Source: Macrostomum hystrix (Eukaryota; Platyhelminthes; Macrostomidae). From it: a stretch of 64,000 nt of DNA. This document shows, piece after piece, positions 28,001-40,900 of the stretch (within the stretch, counting starts at the first letter, position 1; every line of letters starts with the position of its first letter). The stretch lies in NCBI GenBank assembly GCA_950097015.1, contig CATNEN010000038.1:32264501-32328500 (forward strand), given 5' to 3'. Below the pieces are notes generated by a model that saw nothing but the letters and a program-made list of their open reading frames with translations, was not told the DNA's origin and did no database searches. Made by a program: the position numbers and the translations under genes.

Positions 28001-31000
28001 CATTCACTGATTCCATCATTCACAGATTGTGCAACATTCACTGATTCCATCATTCACAGATTGTGCAACATTCACTGATTCCATCATTCACAGATTGTGC
28101 AACATTCACTGATTCCATCATTCACAGATTGTGCAACATTCACTGATTCCATCATTCACAGATTGTGCAACATTCACTGATTCCATCATTCACAGATTGT
28201 GCAACATTCACTGATTCCATCATTCACAGATTGTGCAACATTCACTGATTCCATCATTCACAGATTGTGCAACATTCACTGATTCCATCATTCACAGATT
28301 GTGCAACATTTACTGATTCCATGATTCACAGATTGTGCAACAACATTCACTGATTCCATCATTCACGGATTGTGCAACATTCACTGATTCCATCATTCAC
28401 AGATTGTGCAACATTTACTGATTCCATGATTCACAGATTGTGCAACAACATTCACTGATTCCATCATTCACGGATTGTGCAACATTCACTGATTCCATCA
28501 TTCACAGATTGTGCAACATTCACTGATTCCATCATTCACAGATTGTGCAACATTCACTGATTCCATCATTCACAGATTGTGCAACATTCACTGATTCCAT
28601 CATTCACAGATTGTGCAACATTCACTAATTCCATGATTCACAGATTGTGCAACAACATTCACTGATTCCATCATTCACAGATTGTGCAACATTCACTGAT
28701 TCCATCATTCACAGATTGTGCAACATTCACTGATTCCATAATTCACAGATTGTGCATGATACACTGATTCCATCATTCACAGATTGTGCAACATTCACTG
28801 ATTCCATAATTCACAGATTGTGCAACATTCACTAATTCCATGATTCACAGATTGTGCAACAACATTCACTGATTCCATCATTCACAGATTGTGCAACATT
28901 CACTGATTCCATCATTCACAGATTGTGCAACATTCACTGATTCCATCATTCACAGATTGTGCAACATTTACTGATTCCATGATTCACAGATTGTGCAACA
29001 ACATTCACTGATTCCATCATTCACGGATTGTGCAACATTCACTGATTCCATCATTCACAGATTGTGCAACATTCACTGATTCCATGATTCACAGATTGTG
29101 CAACATTCACTGATTCCATCATTCACAGATTGTGCAACATTCACTGATTCCATCATTCACAGATTGTGCAACATTCACTGATTCCATGATTCACAGATTG
29201 TGCAACATTCACTGATTCCATCATTCACAGATTGTGCAACATTCACTGATTCCATGATTCACAGATTGTGCAACAACATTCACTGATTCCATCATTCACA
29301 GATTGTGCAACATTCACTGATTCCATCATTCACAGATTGTGCAACATTCACTGATTCCATTATTCACAGATTGTGCAACATTCACTGATTCCATCATTCA
29401 CAGATTGTGCAACATTTACTGATTCCATGATTCACAGATTGTGCAACAACATTCACTGATTCCATCATTCACGGATTGTGCAACATTCACTGATTCCATC
29501 ATTCACAGATTGTGCAACATTCACTGATTCCATCATTCACAGATTGTGCAACATTCACTGATTCCATCATTCACAGATTGTGCAACATTCACTGATTCCA
29601 TTATTCACAGATTGTGCAACATTCACTGATTCCATGATTCACAGATTGTGCAACAACATTCACTGATTCCATCATTCACAGATTGTGCAACATTCTCTGA
29701 TTCCATCATTCACAGATTGTGCAACATTCACTGATTCCATCATTCACAGATTGTGCAACATTCACTGATTCCATCATTCACAGATTGTGCAACATTCACT
29801 GATTCCATCATTCACAGATTGTGCAACATTCACTGATTCCATCATTCACAGATTGTGCAACATTCACTAATTCCATGATTCACAGATTGTGCAACAACAT
29901 TCACTGATTCCATCATTCACAGATTGTGCAACATTCACTGATTCCATCATTCACAGATTGTGCAACATTCACTGATTCCATAATTCACAGATTGTGCAAC
30001 ATTCACTGATTCCATCATTCACAGATTGTGCAACATTCACTGATTCCATCATTCACAGATTGTGCATCATTCACTGATTCCATCATTCACAGATTGTGCA
30101 ACATTCACTGATTCCATCATTCACAGATTGTGCAACATTCACTGATTCCATCATTCACAGATTGTGCATCATTCACTGATTCCATCATTCACAGATTGTG
30201 CAACATTCACTGATTCCATCATTCACAGATTGTGCAACATTCACTGATTCCATCATTCACAGATTGTGCATCATTCACTGATTCTACCATTCACAGATTG
30301 TGCAACATTCACTGATTCCATCATTCACAGATTGTGCAACATTCACTGATTCCATCATTCATAGATTGTGCAACATTCACGGATTCCATCATTCACAGAT
30401 TGTGCAACATTCACTGATTCCATCATTCACAGATTGTGCAACATTCACTGATTCCATCATTCACAGATTGTGCAACATTCACTGATTCCATCATTCACAG
30501 ATTGTGCAACATTCACTGATTCCATCATTCACAGATTGTGCAACATTCACTGATTCCATCATTCACAGATTGTGCAACATTCACTGATTCCATCATTCAC
30601 AGATTGTGCAACATTCACTGATTCCATGATTCACAGATTGTGCAACAACATTCACTGATTCCATCATTCACAGATTGTGCAACATTCACTGATTCCATCA
30701 TTCACAGATTGTGCAACATTCACTGATTCCATTATTCACAGATTGTGCAACATTCACTGATTCCATCATTCACAGATTGTGCAACATTCACTGATTCCAT
30801 CATTCACAGATTGTGCAACATTCACTGATTCCATGATTCACAGATTGTGCAACAACATTCACTGATTCCATCATTCACAGATTGTGCAACATTCACTGAT
30901 TCCATCATTCACAGATTGTGCAACATTCACTGATTCCATTATTCACAGATTGTGCAACATTCACTGATTCCATCATTCACAGATTGTGCAACATTCACTG

Positions 31001-34000
31001 ATTCCATCATTCACAGATTGTGCAACATTCACTGATTCCATGATTCACAGATTGTGCAACAACATTCACTGATTCCATCATTCACAGATTGTGCAACATT
31101 CACTGATTCCATCATTCACAGATTGTGCAACATTCACTGATTCCATTATTCACAGATTGTGCAACATTCACTGATTCCATCATTCACAGATTGTGCAACA
31201 TTTACTGATTCCATGATTCACAGATTGTGCAACAACATTCACTGATTCCATCATTCACGGATTGTGCAACATTCACTGATTCCATCATTCACAGATTGTG
31301 CAACATTCACTGATTCCATCATTCACAGATTGTGCAACATTCACTGATTCCATCATTCACAGATTGTGCAACATTCACTGATTCCATTATTCACAGATTG
31401 TGCAACATTCACTGATTCCATGATTCACAGATTGTGCAACAACATTCACTGATTCCATCATTCACAGATTGTGCAACATTCTCTGATTCCATCATTCACA
31501 GATTGTGCAACATTCACTGATTCCATCATTCACAGATTGTGCAACATTCACTGATTCCATCATTCACAGATTGTGCAACATTCACTGATTCCATCATTCA
31601 CAGATTGTGCAACATTCACTGATTCCATCATTCACAGATTGTGCAACATTCACTAATTCCATGATTCACAGATTGTGCAACAACATTCACTGATTCCATC
31701 ATTCACAGATTGTGCAACATTCACTGATTCCATCATTCACAGATTGTGCAACATTCACTGATTCCATAATTCACAGATTGTGCAACATTCACTGATTCCA
31801 TCATTCACAGATTGTGCAACATTCACTGATTCCATCATTCACAGATTGTGCATCATTCACTGATTCCATCATTCACAGATTGTGCAACATTCACTGATTC
31901 CATCATTCACAGATTGTGCAACATTCACTGATTCCATCATTCACAGATTGTGCATCATTCACTGATTCCATCATTCACAGATTGTGCAACATTCACTGAT
32001 TCCATCATTCACAGATTGTGCAACATTCACTGATTCCATCATTCACAGATTGTGCATCATTCACTGATTCTACCATTCACAGATTGTGCAACATTCACTG
32101 ATTCCATCATTCACAGATTGTGCAACATTCACTGATTCCATCATTCACAGATTGTGCAACATTCACGGATTCCATCATTCACAGATTGTGCAACATTCAC
32201 TGATTCCATCATTCACAGATTGTGCAACATTCACTGATTCCATCATTCACAGATTGTGCAACATTCACTGATTCCATCATTCACAGATTGTGCAACATTC
32301 ACTGATTCCATCATTCACAGATTGTGCAACATTCACTGATTCCATCATTCACAGATTGTGCAACATTCACTGATTCCATCATTCACAGATTGTGCAACAT
32401 TCACTGATTCCATCATTCACAGATTGTGCAACATTCACTGATTCCATCATTCACAGATTGTGCAACATTCACTGATTCCATCATTCACAGATTGTGCAAC
32501 ATTCACTGATTCCATCATTCACAGATTGTGCAACATTCACTGATTCCATCATTCACAGATTGTGCAACATTCACTGATTCCATCATTCACAGATTGTGCA
32601 ACATTCACTGATTCCATCATTCACAGATTGTGCAACATTCACTGATTCCATCATTCACAGATTGTGCAACATTCACTGATTCCATCATTCACAGATTGTG
32701 CAACATTTACTGATTCCATGATTCACAGATTGTGCAACAACATTCACTGATTCCATCATTCACGGATTGTGCAACATTCACTGATTCCATCATTCACAGA
32801 TTGTGCAACATTTACTGATTCCATGATTCACAGATTGTGCAACAACATTCACTGATTCCATCATTCACGGATTGTGCAACATTCACTGATTCCATCATTC
32901 ACAGATTGTGCAACATTCACTGATTCCATCATTCACAGATTGTGCAACATTCACTGATTCCATCATTCACAGATTGTGCAACATTCACTGATTCCATCAT
33001 TCACAGATTGTGCAACATTCACTAATTCCATGATTCACAGATTGTGCAACAACATTCACTGATTCCATCATTCACAGATTGTGCAACATTCACTGATTCC
33101 ATCATTCACAGATTGTGCAACATTCACTGATTCCATAATTCACAGATTGTGCATGATACACTGATTCCATCATTCACAGATTGTGCAACATTCACTGATT
33201 CCATAATTCACAGATTGTGCAACATTCACTAATTCCATGATTCACAGATTGTGCAACAACATTCACTGATTCCATCATTCACAGATTGTGCAACATTCAC
33301 TGATTCCATCATTCACAGATTGTGCAACATTCACTGATTCCATCATTCACAGATTGTGCAACATTTACTGATTCCATGATTCACAGATTGTGCAACAACA
33401 TTCACTGATTCCATCATTCACGGATTGTGCAACATTCACTGATTCCATCATTCACAGATTGTGCAACATTCACTGATTCCATGATTCACAGATTGTGCAA
33501 CATTCACTGATTCCATCATTCACAGATTGTGCAACATTCACTGATTCCATCATTCACAGATTGTGCAACATTCACTGATTCCATGATTCACAGATTGTGC
33601 AACATTCACTGATTCCATCATTCACAGATTGTGCAACATTCACTGATTCCATGATTCACAGATTGTGCAACAACATTCACTGATTCCATCATTCACAGAT
33701 TGTGCAACATTCACTGATTCCATCATTCACAGATTGTGCAACATTCACTGATTCCATTATTCACAGATTGTGCAACATTCACTGATTCCATCATTCACAG
33801 ATTGTGCAACATTTACTGATTCCATGATTCACAGATTGTGCAACAACATTCACTGATTCCATCATTCACGGATTGTGCAACATTCACTGATTCCATCATT
33901 CACAGATTGTGCAACATTCACTGATTCCATCATTCACAGATTGTGCAACATTCACTGATTCCATCATTCACAGATTGTGCAACATTCACTGATTCCATTA

Positions 34001-35378
34001 TTCACAGATTGTGCAACATTCACTGATTCCATGATTCACAGATTGTGCAACAACATTCACTGATTCCATCATTCACAGATTGTGCAACATTCTCTGATTC
34101 CATCATTCACAGATTGTGCAACATTCACTGATTCCATCATTCACAGATTGTGCAACATTCACTGATTCCATCATTCACAGATTGTGCAACATTCACTGAT
34201 TCCATCATTCACAGATTGTGCAACATTCACTGATTCCATCATTCACAGATTGTGCAACATTCACTAATTCCATGATTCACAGATTGTGCAACAACATTCA
34301 CTGATTCCATCATTCACAGATTGTGCAACATTCACTGATTCCATCATTCACAGATTGTGCAACATTCACTGATTCCATAATTCACAGATTGTGCAACATT
34401 CACTGATTCCATCATTCACAGATTGTGCAACATTCACTGATTCCATCATTCACAGATTGTGCATCATTCACTGATTCCATCATTCACAGATTGTGCAACA
34501 TTCACTGATTCCATCATTCACAGATTGTGCAACATTCACTGATTCCATCATTCACAGATTGTGCATCATTCACTGATTCTACCATTCACAGATTGTGCAA
34601 CATTCACTGATTCCATCATTCACAGATTGTGCAACATTCACTGATTCCATCATTCACAGATTGTGCAACATTCACGGATTCCATCATTCACAGATTGTGC
34701 AACATTCACTGATTCCATCATTCACAGATTGTGCAACATTCACTGATTCCATCATTCACAGATTGTGCAACATTCACTGATTCCATCATTCACAGATTGT
34801 GCAACATTCACTGATTCCATCATTCACAGATTGTGCAACATTCACTGATTCCATCATTCACAGATTGTGCAACATTCACTGATTCCATCATTCACAGATT
34901 GTGCAACATTCACTGATTCCATCATTCACAGATTGTGGAACATTCACTGATTCCATCATTCACAGATTGTGCAACATTCACTGATTCCATCATTCACAGA
35001 TTGTGCATCATTCACTGATTCTACCATTCACAGATTGTGCAACATTCACTGATTCCATCATTCACAGATTGTGCAACATTCACTGATTCCATCATTCACA
35101 GATTGTGCAACATTCACTGATTCCATCATTCACAGATTGTGCAACATTCACTGATTCCATCATTCACAGATTGTGCAACATTCACTGATTCCATCATTCA
35201 CAGATTGTGCAACATTCACTGATTCCATGATTCACAGATTGTGCAACATTCACTGATTCCATCATTCACAGATTGTGCAACATTCACTGATTCTACCATT
35301 CACAGATTGTGCAACATTCACTGATTCCATCATTCACAGATTGTGCAACATTCACTGATTCTACCATTCACAAATGGA
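16050..35378. repeat. 34-bp satellite array, about 19.3 kb, roughly 560 units
   Basis: Each unit is two related halves, ATTCACTGATTCCATC and ATTCACAGATTGTGCAAC, all in one orientation. Variants are an extra AAC (GCAACAAC), ATG/ATA/ATT for ATC, CACGG for CACAG, TTTAC, TTCTC, GCATC, and a rare GCATGATAC. Variant combinations recur in blocks: one marked block, with CATTCACGGATTCC preceded by CTGATTCTACC, starts near 18673, 20978, 22909, 25177, 27689, 30300, 32086 and 34595. Edge units are divergent at both ends. The repeated 61-codon frames that appear are by-products of the repeat. Confidence 0.97.
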
Positions 35379-36475
35379 TTTCACGATTCACAGACTTGTT
35401 CATCACAGGTTTATAAAAATCACGGCTGTATTTGCTGTTCATACAATTAATTTTGCAAAAATCTTAGTTTTTAGAAGTCTGCATTTAGACAATTTTGATC
35501 ATTGCTAGCGATATACCGGCTGTATAATTTATGTGCAGATATTGCCGATCAGTCTCAGTGCCTCAAATAATGTATCCAAACTTCACTATTTTATTTACTT
35601 CCATCACAGACAGTCGCAGGAAATTTAAGAACGAAATCCACAATCTTTCTGCTGCACTTTTAGAACGCAGAATTGGTCTTTCTGCTCCACTCTCTCTTGT
35701 GACCTACTCAATTAATTTTCTCCCATTTGACGCTGGAAATGAAGACGACAGCTAGCTGCTCAGCCTCAGACAGAGAGACAGACACTGCTGAGGAGAAATG
35801 GAGAGGGAAAAATATTTGGCCCTCAAATTGGCACGACAGTAATTTTCACTTCTGAGCAAACAGTCGTCTAGACTCTCGATCTGGTCTCACTACCCTGCTC
35901 TCTCACTGACAGCATTAGTAAAATAGTTAATATCCATATCATTAATATGCATAAATATTAACACAAAAATCTAATAATGTTTTCCGCCAGCAAATAATCA
36001 TTTGGGAATAAACTGCATCGAGAAGGGGAAATAAAAACATCATCTGTGTCTTTTTATTTCTCGTCTACGAAATTTTTTATATTAATATCCTATTCTATAC
36101 AAGCTGCATATGTACGAATACGAATTTTAATGTACTTTTTATCACCAGACGAATCTACTTTTTTCCGACTTCTCTACTGCTCTTAGTGTGGTATGTATAT
36201 AGTGTGAGAATGATTTGATTTTTATCGTTTAACGAAGTCTGTCGCTAATATAGCTATATAGGCAAAGTTTACAAGCCATTACTAATGTGTATGAGATCTA
36301 TTACACTGTCACGAGAATGTTACAGTTGATTGAACGATGCGGACATTGTGTACTCGATGCTATACCTAATTCCACAATGCCCTCCTCACATACTCAAGTC
36401 TGGCTGAACGCCGTCGGCTCCCAGAACGGCGCAGCCAGAGAGGAAGAACTCGCCCGCTCTCTGCCATTCTGCGAC
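35379..36475. other. No confident gene after the satellite
   Basis: Unique AT-rich sequence beginning with a decayed satellite edge. A 74-codon frame at 35531-35755 has no recognisable domain. No N/D-P-x-x-G module was found here. Confidence 0.5.
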
Positions 36476-36489
36476 ATGGCGACCGGCAC

Positions 36490-36562
36490 GAAGAATAGGG
36501 GTGAGCGGCTTGGCCTGATAATATCGAAGGTCTCGAGTTCGAATCTTATTTGCCCCATTTGA
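36490..36562 (+). repeat. tRNA-like sequence, probably an old SINE head
   Basis: GAGCGGCTTGGCCTGATAA resembles an A-box region, and GAGTTCGAATCTT at the right spacing resembles a B box. The stems do not close into a convincing tRNA, and no second copy was found in the window. Confidence 0.4.
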
Positions 36563-37144
36563 ATTTAACATACTGCAAATTATTAACAGTAGAACTACCA
36601 AGAGGGGGGACTTAAGAACAAGTGCCAACTTTCTTTGCGCATCTTCTAAAACAAGAATCAAGTCGCCAGCTACACAGACCGTCGAGATATTCAATGGTTC
36701 TGGCTGAAGGTCAGATTTTAGCTATAAGCGCTTATACACGAATTAGCACTGCGCCTCAGTGCGGCCTTGCAAGGGCCTTCAAAATTTATCGGCATGTCAT
36801 ACGAATGTGCCTAATTCATCATGTGTGTCTTCTGTGGTTGCCCGTGCTTTATCTAGACGAACTGCTGGACCTTCAAGGGCTATAACAGGCAGAACTAAGC
36901 CACCATGGACACCCGGCCTGACGAGAATTTCTCCAATTTCACTGATCAAGCCTAAATATATATTTGTTTTTAAACAGGCGCAGCTCAAACACAGGACACC
37001 ATCGCCTAGTCTGTCTACCAATCAGTCACCAACTGACGCTGCAGTTAGCATTCAGGCGCTGCCAGAAAAGTTTCAGTGGGGTGTATAAAAAACGGGCGGC
37101 AAAATAGCTTGGTAGTCCGACTGTTAAGTTCACCTAGCTTTAAA

Positions 37145-37470
37145 ACGGGTACCAGTATAATTAATAATAATAATAATAATTTGCAGAAGGGCTACTGGAA
37201 ATGGCACATCATTAGGTGACACCTAATGAGGCAATTCTGCCCATTTCGCTGACTCCTGAGCACACACGCACACAGATACCGTACGCAGGCATACGCTCAC
37301 ACAGGTGTGTACACCTGCCCTGACTTTCTCATCGTCAGGCAGTGAACACTCTCACCTTGGAGGTTGACCCTTAATGGCGTAAATTGCACGACAAGCCCCC
37401 AAGCCCTCTCTCCACGGCTGCGCCCCAAATAAATGTGGCCCCACCGCGGAATCGAGCTAAGGGTCTATAT
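37145..37470 (-). mobile_element. SINE family A copy, 5' truncated
   Basis: Shares the body with the 3.7-kb and 61.9-kb copies, including GAGCACACACGCACACAGAT and AAATAAATGTGG. The tail is (TAA)n at 37158-37180. Only the B-box side of the tRNA head remains (GGAATCGAGCTAAGGG). It lies about 70 bp before the acceptor of the first recognised NPxTG exon. Confidence 0.8.
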
Positions 37471-37535
37471 CTGTCCTGGGCGTCTATCTGTCTATTAGAT
37501 TACAATCATATGTCAAGCTGCATATGTAATTTTAG

Positions 37536-37653
37536 TTGTTCAACGCGACCCAATTTCTGGCCTTGGCCTGCTGGGCAGCGAGTTCGACCCGCTCCGTGAG
37601 AACTCGATGCGTTCGAGATCCCAGTGTTCTAGGGATCAGGGTGAGCACCCGCC

Positions 37654-37710
<57 letters not shown>

Positions 37711-37745
37711 GCCTGTCTGTCTATCTGTCTGTCTGTCTGCCTGCC

Positions 37746-37822
<77 letters not shown>

Positions 37823-37853
37823 GCCTGCCTGTCTGTCTGTCTGCCTGCCTGCC

Positions 37854-37890
<37 letters not shown>

Positions 37891-37893
37891 GCC

Positions 37894-37978
<85 letters not shown>

Positions 37979-40900
37979 GCCTGTCTGTCTGTCCAGTACT
38001 CAGTCGGTCTCCACCAGACCATATCCCATTCCAGGAGACCGCAATCCCATCCTGGGCCAGGGCAATCTCGGCGAAGAGAACACAGGATTTCGTCGACAAT
38101 TCAGCGTCCGCTGTCGAGGCGAATGTAAGTTTAATCTCTTTGAAATAAGGTTTTTTTGGAATCGGCTGCAGATAATTTTAACAGTCTGTGGAACATACTA
38201 CTTGTAGTACTTATTTGTGTTTTAATAATTTTTTTCGCAAAACAGATCGCAATCCAATCTACCTGAGCGGCAGTGACAGCACGGAGCCTGAGTTGGACTT
38301 GCTTAGGCCCAACAATCGCCCAGCCAAGACCATGGTTCAGCAGGGTGAGCGAATTCATCTATCAGTTATAATAAATCGATTGCCGGAATAGATTAGCAAT
38401 CCACTTGATTCCCGTCACAAATGGAATAGATTAGCAATCCACTTGATTCCCGTCACAGATGGAATAGATTAGTAATCCACTTGATTCCCGTCACAGATGG
38501 AATAGATTAGTAATCCACTTGATTCCCGTCACAAATGGAATAGATTAGCAATCCACTTGATTCCCGTCACAAATGGAATAGATTAGCAATCCACTTGATT
38601 CCCGTCACAGATGGAATAGATTAGTAATCCACTTGATTCCCGTCACAAATGGAATATATTAGCAATCCACTTGATTCCCGTCACAAATGGAATAGATTAG
38701 CAATCCACTTGATTCCCGTCACAAATGGAATAGATTAGCAATCTACTTGATTCCCGTCACAGATGGAATAGATTAGTAATCCACTTGATTCCCGTCACAA
38801 ATGGAATAGATTAGCAATCCACTTGATTCCCGTCACAAATGGAATAGATTAGCAATCTACTTGATTCCCGTCACAGATGGAATAGATTAGTAATCCACTT
38901 GATTCCCGTCACAAATGGAATAGATTAGTAATCCACTTGATTCCCGTCACAAATGGAATAGATTAGTAATCCACTTGATTCCCGTCACAAATGGAATAGA
39001 TTAGTAATCCACTTGATTCCCGTCACAAATGGAATAGATTAGCAATCTACTTGATTCCCGTCACAGATGGAATAGATTAGTAATCCACTTGATTCCCGTC
39101 ACAAATGGAATAGATTAGCAATCCACTTGATTCCCGTCACAAATGGAATAGATTAGCAATCTACTTGATTCCCGTCACAGATGGAATAGATTAGTAATCC
39201 ACTTGATTCCCGTCACAAATGGAATAGATTAGTAATCCACTTGATTCCCGTCACAAATGGAATAGATTAGCAATCCACTTGATTCCCGTCACAGATGGAA
39301 TAGATTAGCAATCCACTTGATTCCCGTCACAAATGGAATAGATTAGCAATCCACTTGATTCCCGTCACAAATGGAATAGATTAGCAATCCACTTGATTCC
39401 CGTCACAAATGGAATAGATTAGCAATCCACTTGATTCCCGTCACAAATGGAATAGATTAGCAATCCACTTGATTCCCGTCACAAATGGAATAGATTAGCA
39501 ATCCACTTGATTCCCGTCACAAATGGAATAGATTAGCAATCCACTTGATTCCCGTCACAAATGGAATAGATTAGCAATCCACTTGATTCCCGTCACAGAT
39601 GGAATAGATTAGCAATCTACTTGATTCCCGTCACAGATGGAATAGATTAGCAATCCACTTGATTCCCGTCACAAATGGAATAGATTAGCAATCTACTTGA
39701 TTCCCGTCACAGATGGAATAGATTAGCAATCTACTTGATTCCCGTCACAAATGGAATAGATTAGCAATCCACTTGATTCCCGTCACAGATGGAATAGATT
39801 AGTAATCCACTTGATTCCCGTCACAGATGGAATAGATTAGCAATCCACTTGATTCCCGTCACAGATGGAATAGATTAGTAATCCACTTGATTCCCGTCAC
39901 AGATGGAATAGATTAGCAATCCACTTGATTCCCGTCACAAATGGAATAGATTAGCAATCCACTTGATTCCCGTCACAGATGGAATAGATTAGTAATCCAC
40001 TTGATTCCCGTCACAAATGGAATAGATTAGCAATCTACTTGATTCCCGTCACAGATGGAATAGATTAGTAATCCACTTGATTCCCGTCACAGATGGAATA
40101 GATTAGCAATCCACTTGATTCCCGTCACAAATGGAATAGATTAGCAATCCACTTGATTCCCGTCACAGATGGAATAGATTAGCAATCCACTTGATTCCCG
40201 TCACAAATGGAATAGATTAGTAATCCACTTGATTCCCGTCACAGATGGAATAGATTAGTAATCCACTTGATTCCCGTCACAAATGGAATAGATTAGCAAT
40301 CCACTTGATTCCCGTCACAGATGGAATAGATTAGCAATCCACTTGATTCCCGTCACAAATGGAATAGATTAGCAATCTACTTGATTCCCGTCACAGATGG
40401 AATAGATTAGTAATCCACTTGATTCCCGTCACAAATGGAATAGATTAGCAATCCACTTGATTCCCGTCACAGATGGAATAGATTAGCAATCCACTTGATT
40501 CCCGTCACAAATGGAATAGATTAGCAATCCACTTGATTCCCGTCACAAATGGAATAGATTAGCAATCCACTTGATTCCCGTCACAAATGGAATAGATTAG
40601 CAATCCACTTGATTCCCGTCACAAATGGAATAGATTAGCAATCTACTTGATTCCCGTCACAGATGGAATAGATTAGTAATCCACTTGATTCCCGTCACAA
40701 ATGGAATAGATTAGTAATCCACTTGATTCCCGTCACAAATGGAATAGATTAGCAATCCACTTGATTCCCGGTCACAAATGGAATAGATTAGCAATCCACT
40801 TGATTCCCGTCACAAATGGAATAGATTAGCAATCCACTTGATTCCCGTCACAAATGGAATAGATTAGCAATCTACTTGATTCCCGTCACAGATGGAATAG

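Noticed and set aside
18673..34780. Eight repeated 61-codon frames
   Set aside because: Identical products of the 34-bp satellite at its higher-order period, with no start context or domain.
37536..38207. Frames of 128-223 codons rich in CLSV or TDRQ
   Set aside because: They are translations of the CTGT tetranucleotide array inside an intron. Only the flanking exons 37536-37640 and 38035-38124 are supported, the latter being read in this frame and the former in another.
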